Source: Vicinamibacteria bacterium
GTDB lineage: Bacteria > Acidobacteriota > Vicinamibacteria > Fen-336 > JAGNNV01
Direction of reading: 5' to 3'
DNA length: 50,322 nucleotides
NCBI GenBank assembly: GCA_019694155.1
Contig: JAIBCN010000011.1
Span: forward strand, 1 to 50,322
A model generated the notes under the pieces. The model was given only the letters and a program-made list of their open reading frames with translations, was not told the DNA's origin and ran no database searches. Shown one piece after another: positions 45,195 through 50,322 of this stretch; position 1 is the stretch's first letter; every line of letters starts with the position of its first letter. The position numbers and the translations under genes are program-made.

Positions 45195-47012
45195 AGGCAG
45201 GAACTCGAAGAGAACGAGGCCGCCATGGACGATCGCGGCGAGAAGGAGGGCCAGGGCCAGGGGGAGCCGCACCCCCTCGCGTCCCAAGGTCCGAAGCCAG
45301 CGGAAATCGAAGACCGCGGCCAGATTCTGTCGCGGAAAGGAGCGGGGATCCTCCTCGTCGAAAGGCGCGGCGCCGACGACGGCGAGGAGGGGAAGGACGG
45401 CCAGCAGGTAGCGCACCTCGATGGGAGAGACGAGGGCCACCACTCCGAGGAGGAGACCGGTGAGAGCGAGACTTCTCGCGAGGGGCAGAACCGGGCGGAC
45501 CCGGCACACCAACAGGGCCAGCACTACGAGGGCCAGCACGGGCCATCCCGCCCCCGCCATCACCTGTCTGGGAAGCCGCCACGGATCGAAGACCCCGGAA
45601 CTCCCGCCGCGCTCGCCGAGAATTCGCGGGACCTGGGCCAGGATCATGGGAAGGAAGGTCGCGAAGTAGAGACCGGCCGCGGCCACTCCCAGAAGGAGCG
45701 GCTTGAATGCCGGGCCGCGTCGGTCACCGGGACTGGCGAGGGTCAGGAGAAGGAGGGTCACGAGGACGATGAAGGAAGAAAGGTGGGCGGTCGCGGAGAG
45801 CGCCACAAGGAAGGCCAGCGCCAGTCCTTTCAGCTTCCCCCGAAGCGGCGTCGCCGCTGCAGCAAGGAATAGGACGAAGATGGCCTGCGCAAAGACGTTG
45901 TTGAGGTTCCCAAATCCCATCGTCCGTATGTTGACCGGGGCAAAGGTCCACAGCAGGACCGAGCCCGCGGCAAGGCCCGCCGAAGCGCGGCCAAGAACGA
46001 GGGCCAGGCCGAGGATGGAGAGCGACCAGAAGAAAGCAGCTCCCTCACGCACGATCCTGACGTTTTGGACTTCCGGCGAGACGAACGGGCTCAAGGTGGC
46101 ATAGAAGCTGAACCCGTAGGGAAACTCGAAGGGCTTCTTGTGGTCCGTCCTGCTTATCGGGAAGCGGTTCCCTCTCGCGACCTCGGCGAGTTTGTTGCCA
46201 TGGAGCTGGGCATCGCCCTGGATGACCAGGGGGGAGGGCGGGAGCAGGCCGTGAACCGTCAGGGCCAGCAGGAGCGCGACCTGGAGACACCCGCGAGCGA
46301 AGAGCGTGCCGAAGGTCGCCCTCGGGACGAGGGCGGAAATGAGGCTTGCCGCGCTCATCAGCACGGCGCACTCGACGAGCCATCCCGATCGCCACAGTCC
46401 CGCGGGCAGGATCATGGCGGTGAACAGGACGGGGGGAACCAGGGCGATCCAGGCGCTCTGACCGGCGAGGATCTGCGCGCCTGTTGAAACGAGGAGGATC
46501 GCGCCGAGGGCGACCCAGAGGCGGACGGGAACGCCCGCGGCCCCGCGGCTCAGCGCTGCGGCGGGCTCGACCCTCAGGGACACGAACTGAGTGCCGAGGG
46601 TTCGGCTAGAGGCCGCGAAGCCCTCGGTTTCGATCCCGAGCACCATCGAAGCGCCTCCGAGCCGGGTCTGCGAGGCAAATCGCCTCTGCCCGGGCACGAG
46701 CGTACCCACCACCGCCCCGTTCACAGTGACGTTCACTTCGGTCCGGTGGTCGCGAACTTCCAGGTCGATGTCAACGAGTCCCGGGCCGGCGTCCGCGAAA
46801 ACGAAGGCGGCCCGAGGGCGGGTCCAGCGGATGGCGCCCCCCCCGACCTGGTTCTCCCGTGGCTCGAGCCCTTCCGCCACGAACGCATCGTCCGTTCCCC
46901 AGGCGAGGCTCGCGACCGATCCAAAATGCCGGGACACGAGCGGGGGCATGAGGAGAACCGCCGCGATTCCTGCGAGAATCACCATCATCACGGCCGACCG
47001 AACCGAGTTCAT
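45180..47012 (-). CDS. Polytopic membrane protein, GT-C glycosyltransferase-like
   Basis: 610 residues. Anchor at about 8-25, then a beta-sandwich domain of about 150 residues, then about twelve hydrophobic segments. An extracytoplasmic loop (QGDAQLHGNKLAEVARGN, then RFPISRTDHKK and PFEFPYGFSFYATLSPF) carries the D-x-x-x-H and glycan-facing pattern seen in GT-C and ArnT-like enzymes. Could transfer sugars from a lipid carrier. No partner gene identifies the substrate. Confidence 0.6.
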   Translation of the reverse strand: MNSVRSAVMMVILAGIAAVLLMPPLVSRHFGSVASLAWGTDDAFVAEGLEPRENQVGGGAIRWTRPRAAFVFADAGPGLVDIDLEVRDHRTEVNVTVNGAVVGTLVPGQRRFASQTRLGGASMVLGIETEGFAASSRTLGTQFVSLRVEPAAALSRGAAGVPVRLWVALGAILLVSTGAQILAGQSAWIALVPPVLFTAMILPAGLWRSGWLVECAVLMSAASLISALVPRATFGTLFARGCLQVALLLALTVHGLLPPSPLVIQGDAQLHGNKLAEVARGNRFPISRTDHKKPFEFPYGFSFYATLSPFVSPEVQNVRIVREGAAFFWSLSILGLALVLGRASAGLAAGSVLLWTFAPVNIRTMGFGNLNNVFAQAIFVLFLAAAATPLRGKLKGLALAFLVALSATAHLSSFIVLVTLLLLTLASPGDRRGPAFKPLLLGVAAAGLYFATFLPMILAQVPRILGERGGSSGVFDPWRLPRQVMAGAGWPVLALVVLALLVCRVRPVLPLARSLALTGLLLGVVALVSPIEVRYLLAVLPLLAVVGAAPFDEEDPRSFPRQNLAAVFDFRWLRTLGREGVRLPLALALLLAAIVHGGLVLFEFLPLSGV

Positions 47013-47093
47013 TGAAGCCTGGAGTCTATGCGCCAGGGTTCGAGGGATCGAGTCGGAAGGCGTCCCGATCCGATCATCTGAAGGAATGAACCG

Positions 47094-47528
47094 ATGCTGA
47101 CCCTTCTTCTCGCTCTCGCCCTCGAAGCCCAGGCGCCCGTCAAAGACGAGGCCCAGATCACCGCCGCCCAGGACGCGCGCTTCGCGGCCATGGTGAAAGG
47201 CGACGCCGCCTACCTCGAGACCGCGCTCGATCCCTCCCTCACCTACCATCACTCGACCGGTTCGGCCCAGAACAAGACCGAATTCATGGCCGCGATCCGC
47301 GCGGGTGCGCTCAAGTACAAGGCCCTCGACATCGTCGAGCGGAAGGTCCGCCGGATCGGGCCCATCGCGATCATCACCGGCGTCTTCCGGCTCCAGGCCA
47401 CGAACAACGGCGAGACCATCGACACGAAAGCCCGATTCACCGACGTCTACGAGAACGACCACGGCCGCTGGGTGCAGCTCGCGTGGCAGAACACGCGGAT
47501 TCCCGAGGCCGCCCCGAGCCCGCGCTAA
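47094..47528 (+). CDS. Secreted NTF2-like (DUF4440/SnoaL) protein
   Basis: 144 residues. Signal peptide about 1-14, then ITAAQDARFAAMVKGDAAYLE, LTYHHSTGSAQNKTEFMAAI and the C-terminal FTDVYENDHGRWVQLAWQNTRI, the usual DUF4440 pattern. Function unknown; many bind small molecules. GAAGGA upstream of ATG 47094. It precedes fbaB by 21 bp. Confidence 0.8.
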   Translation: MLTLLLALALEAQAPVKDEAQITAAQDARFAAMVKGDAAYLETALDPSLTYHHSTGSAQNKTEFMAAIRAGALKYKALDIVERKVRRIGPIAIITGVFRLQATNNGETIDTKARFTDVYENDHGRWVQLAWQNTRIPEAAPSPR

Positions 47529-47549
47529 GATCGCATCGAAAGCAGCTTT

Positions 47550-48620
47550 ATGACCAACCTTCCGTCAATCGAACAGGCCCTGGGCAAGGACGCGCGTTCC
47601 CTCCTCGATCACCGGAGCACGGGCATCTCGAAGGACCGTCTGCACCTGCCGGGACCCGACTGGGTGTCGCTCATCCACGGTCCGTCCGACCGCCCCATCC
47701 CCGTGCTGCGCTCGCTGCAGGACATGTTCGGCACGGGCCGGCTCCAGGGCACCGGGTACCTTTCCATCCTCCCGGTCGATCAGGGCATCGAGCACTCGGC
47801 GGGCGCCTCCTTCGCCAGGAACCCCGACTACTTCGACCCTGAGAACATCGTGAAGCTCGCGATCGAAGGCGGATGCAACGCGGTGGCGTCGACTCTGGGG
47901 GTGCTCGGGGGCTGCGCGCGAAAGTACGCCCACAAGATTCCGTTCATCGTGAAGGTCAACCACAACGAGTTCCTGACTTACCCGAACAAGTTCGACCAGA
48001 TCATGTTCGCGCAGATGCGGCAGGCGCGGGACATGGGGGCGGTCGCGGTGGGGGCCACCATCTACTTCGGCTCCGATCAGTCCTCGCGGCAGATCGTCGA
48101 AGTGAGCGAGGCCTTCCACGCCGCTCACGATCTCGGCCTCGCCACCATCCTGTGGTGCTACCTCAGGAATTCAGCCTTCAAGAAGGACAAGGACTATCAC
48201 GTCTCCGCCGATCTCACCGGCCAGGCCAACCACCTCGGCGTCACCATCGAGGCGGACATCATCAAGCAAAAGCTGCCCGAGAACAACGGCGGCTACAAGG
48301 TCCTGAACTCGAAGGAAAACCCGTACGGCAAGACCGACGAGCGCGTCTACACCGAGCTCACCACGGATCACGCGATCGACCTCACCCGCTACCAGCTCGC
48401 GAACTGCTACATGGGCCGGGCCGGGCTCATCAACTCGGGCGGCGCTTCCGGTGAGAACGATTTCGCCGAGGCGGTGCGCACCGCGGTCATCAACAAGCGG
48501 GCCGGCGGCATGGGCCTCATCTCGGGGCGCAAGGCGTTCCAGCGGCCGATGGCGGAAGGCGTCAAACTGCTGAATGCGATCCAGGACGTCTACCTGTGCC
48601 GCGACGTCACCATCGCCTGA
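47550..48620 (+). CDS. fbaB: Class I fructose-bisphosphate aldolase, DhnA/FbaB type
   Basis: 356 residues. Strong family matches: [45 protein letters not shown] and [15 protein letters not shown]; the Schiff-base Lys is in [18 protein letters not shown]-terminal [14 protein letters not shown]. Cleaves FBP reversibly without metal, in glycolysis or gluconeogenesis. Confidence 0.96.
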   Translation: MTNLPSIEQALGKDARSLLDHRSTGISKDRLHLPGPDWVSLIHGPSDRPIPVLRSLQDMFGTGRLQGTGYLSILPVDQGIEHSAGASFARNPDYFDPENIVKLAIEGGCNAVASTLGVLGGCARKYAHKIPFIVKVNHNEFLTYPNKFDQIMFAQMRQARDMGAVAVGATIYFGSDQSSRQIVEVSEAFHAAHDLGLATILWCYLRNSAFKKDKDYHVSADLTGQANHLGVTIEADIIKQKLPENNGGYKVLNSKENPYGKTDERVYTELTTDHAIDLTRYQLANCYMGRAGLINSGGASGENDFAEAVRTAVINKRAGGMGLISGRKAFQRPMAEGVKLLNAIQDVYLCRDVTIA

Positions 48621-48637
48621 GAGAGCGCGAAGGAACC

Positions 48638-48970
48638 GTGAACGAAACCCAGACCGAAAAGCGCCTCTTCACCTACGCGGAGGCGAAGGCCCTTCTGCCG
48701 CGGGTGCAGCAACTCACCCAGGAAGCCCACGAGAAGGTCGAACGGCTGCTCGGCGCCTCCACCCAGGTTCCGCAGACCCGCGAGCAGGCGCAGTCCATCG
48801 TGAACGCCTGGGCCACGGAAATGGGCGCGCTCGGGCTCGACATCAAGGGCCTGTGGCTCGTCGATTTCGACAACGGCAGCGGCTACTACTGCTGGAAGCA
48901 CCCCGAACCCTCCCTCGACTACTACCACACGTACGAGGAAGGGTTTTCGGGACGGGTGCGGATTCAGTAG
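48638..48970 (+). CDS. DUF2203 family protein
   Basis: 110 residues. RLFTYAEAKALLPRVQQL, then LGLDIKGLWLVDFDN and YCWKHPEPSLDYYHTYEEGF, the recurrent DUF2203 pattern. Cytoplasmic; function unknown. GTG 48638 with AAGGA just upstream. 17 bp after fbaB. Confidence 0.85.
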   Translation: MNETQTEKRLFTYAEAKALLPRVQQLTQEAHEKVERLLGASTQVPQTREQAQSIVNAWATEMGALGLDIKGLWLVDFDNGSGYYCWKHPEPSLDYYHTYEEGFSGRVRIQ

Positions 48971-48985
48971 AAGCGCTCCCCTCTT

Positions 48986-49004
48986 CGGCGCGCGCCCGGC
49001 GCCG
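48986..49004. terminator. Hairpin between converging DUF2203 and cytochrome genes
   Basis: CGGCGC-GCGCCCG-GCGCCG in the 40-bp gap. Weak evidence, with no U-run. Confidence 0.35.
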
Positions 49005-49010
49005 GCCGCG

Positions 49011-49373
49011 TCAGGGGACGAAGGGTTCGGGTTCGGCCTTGCCCTTGTGGCACATGGAGCAGGTGATGACCGCTTCCTTGGTGCGCGGACCGAAATAGTC
49101 GGCCTTCTTCGCCTTCATGTCCTGAACCAGCTTGATCATGCGGCGGGCATCCGCCTTGTGCGGGCGCTCGTCCTTGTCGTACTGATCGATCACATGGCAG
49201 AAGGTGCACTTCACCCCGAGCTGCTCGGTGAAGCCGTCCATGGTCTTCTTCAACTCGTCGTTCGTGATCGTCTTCGGCAGGACCTGGAGATTCTTGTGCT
49301 CGGGGCCCGCGAAGGCGGTCACGCCGAGAAGGCTGACGGCAAGAAAGATGACGGAAAGGGATGGATGTCTCAT
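49011..49373 (-). CDS. Diheme cytochrome c, reaction-centre subunit-like (CytoC_RC)
   Basis: 120 residues. Signal peptide about 1-22. Two heme sites: CTFCH (Cys56-His60) and CSMCH near residue 105. Met ligands in DARRMIKLVQDM fit the CytoC_RC family common outside phototrophs. Probably carries electrons from the neighbouring bc complex in the periplasm. 40 bp after the cytochrome b gene. Confidence 0.85.
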   Translation of the reverse strand: MRHPSLSVIFLAVSLLGVTAFAGPEHKNLQVLPKTITNDELKKTMDGFTEQLGVKCTFCHVIDQYDKDERPHKADARRMIKLVQDMKAKKADYFGPRTKEAVITCSMCHKGKAEPEPFVP

Positions 49374-49413
49374 GGGGGTTTCGGGGATGTTCCTTTGGTG
49401 AAGAGAGCTTCGA

Positions 49414-50322
49414 TCAGCGGGCGGCGGCCGCCCGCGGCCGGAAGTTTGCCTCGATGTGGGCGGCGAGGGCAAGAATCTCCTCGGCGGACATGCGCTCTCC
49501 GAAGGCCGGCATGTCGGGCGCTTCGCCCTTGGTGATGACTTCGATCATGTCGTTCATGGTGCCTTCGTCCCAGAACGACTCCCGGGTGAAGTTCTTCGGC
49601 TTGCTTTCGAGCTTCGCCACGTCCGGACCATCCCCCAGGCCCGTGAGTCCGTGGCACGAGGCGCATTCGACCTTGTAGTCGCGCGCGGCCTTGACCGCCA
49701 GGCCCTCCTCGTACTGGGGCTTTCGCGGCAGGTCCCGGTCTTCATAGAGCGCAAGACCGCCGAGACCGAACATGAAGAGGAACAAGGCGGCGACTCCCCC
49801 CGCACGGAGCCTTCGGGACGTGCGGATCTCGGGAAGAAGCATGAGCGTGCCCACGCCGAGCGCGGGCAGGAGGGCGCTTTCCACCCATTGGAAACCGTGC
49901 ACGTACTTGCCGAACTGAAAGAGCCAGAGGAAATACCACTCCGGCCGGGGCACATACTCGGTGTCGGCCGCCGCCGCCCTCGGCTCGAGGGGCGCGGGGA
50001 AGAGGGCGGCAATCCCCCACGCCGCGATGGCGATCAGCACGCAGGCCGGGATGAGCCAGCCGCCCGCGTTCCGGGCCGCGCGGTCGAGAGCGTCCTTGAA
50101 GCCGACCAGCACAAGGATGACGAGGACGAGGGGCAGGGCCGCCACGTGGAGGGCATAAAAACGCGGCAGGGTGGCGGCGCCGAAGGACGAACCGCCGCGA
50201 AGCATGTCGGCCTGCAGGCCGCCGACCACGGGAACCGTCTCCACGATGCCGAGGCGCACCGAGGTGCCCCAGTACGCGGGCTGGTCCATGGGTAGCACAT
50301 ACCCGGTGAAGCAGAAGCCGAT
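49414..50322 (-). CDS. Cytochrome b (C-terminal part) fused to cytochrome c (partial, 5' end outside window)
   Basis: 302 residues visible; the frame is open to the right edge. Starts in FTGYVLPMDQPAYWGTSV, a conserved cytochrome b segment. A heme His is in FYALHVAALPL. The Qo motif is PRPEWYFLW. Three more hydrophobic helices are followed by a periplasmic c-type domain with CASCH and a Met ligand in MPAFGERM. Quinol-oxidising complex component, likely using menaquinol. Confidence 0.9.
   Translation of the reverse strand: MGFCFTGYVLPMDQPAYWGTSVRLGIVETVPVVGGLQADMLRGGSSFGAATLPRFYALHVAALPLVLVILVLVGFKDALDRAARNAGGWLIPACVLIAIAAWGIAALFPAPLEPRAAAADTEYVPRPEWYFLWLFQFGKYVHGFQWVESALLPALGVGTLMLLPEIRTSRRLRAGGVAALFLFMFGLGGLALYEDRDLPRKPQYEEGLAVKAARDYKVECASCHGLTGLGDGPDVAKLESKPKNFTRESFWDEGTMNDMIEVITKGEAPDMPAFGERMSAEEILALAAHIEANFRPRAAAAR

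Overview
The window is strongly GC-rich, densely packed bacterial chromosome from a diderm (LPS-exporting) organism. LPS export genes, lolB, a secretin and a pseudopilin machine give the diderm envelope. MqnE (futalosine menaquinone route), HprK together with RpoN in one operon, a two-heme reaction-centre-type cytochrome c, a DUF4838 protein and a MacB-type exporter with split permeases suggest Acidobacteriota or a close relative. That placement is inference; there is no rRNA here. No prophage, insertion sequence, integron or CRISPR array was seen.

Layout. 1-3571 (minus) is a MacAB-like ABC exporter operon: adaptor, ATPase and two permeases, the last cut by the window edge. Its adaptor gene is preceded by an exact match to the sigma-54 -24/-12 consensus. 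Further upstream lies a four-copy, 10-bp-phased CGTACG array shared with a divergent secreted GH36-like glycosidase (3746-5857). After an unrecognised secreted protein and a cupin comes a tightly coupled minus-strand operon (8005-16673): lptC/lptA-like fusion, lptB, rpoN, hprK, rapZ, Man-type EIIA, HPr, Enzyme I. It joins LPS transport, sigma-54 and a phosphotransfer chain without any sugar permease.

16908-29237 (plus) is housekeeping: a small conserved-looking gene, a TPR protein, lolB, ispE, tRNA-Gln(TTG), prs, rplY/ctc, pth, rpsF, rpsR, a DUF2232-like gene, rplI, dnaB and alr. One SGNH-hydrolase-like gene lies in the opposite orientation between ispE and the tRNA. 29284-34217 holds a DUF4838 lipoprotein, mqnE (minus), an M23 peptidase and an STN-domain protein.

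34209-45145 (minus) is a twelve-gene run for a type IV pilus/type II secretion-like machine: gspF, gspE, pilM, pilN, pilO, two GspG-like pseudopilins, a PilP/GspC-like protein, a lipoprotein secretin with TPR and cohesin-like additions, an Ig-like lipoprotein, a lytic transglycosylase, and a final odd pseudopilin with a collagen-like tract and no Glu+5. No conventional major pilin, PilT or prepilin peptidase is in view. 45180-50322 holds a GT-C-like membrane protein, an NTF2-like secreted protein, fbaB, a DUF2203 protein, a diheme cytochrome c and the 3' part of a cytochrome b with a fused cytochrome c domain.

The strongest leads are the sigma-54 promoter with its phased repeats (rpoN is in the same window), the lpt-rpoN-PTS super-operon, and the hybrid secretion/pilus cluster. 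Start codons TTG and GTG are common and often overlap the upstream stop (TTGA, GTGA, ATGA), so translational coupling appears to be widely used. Several promoter-proximal genes have a -10-like hexamer 6-9 nt before the start codon and no Shine-Dalgarno sequence, suggesting leaderless mRNAs.
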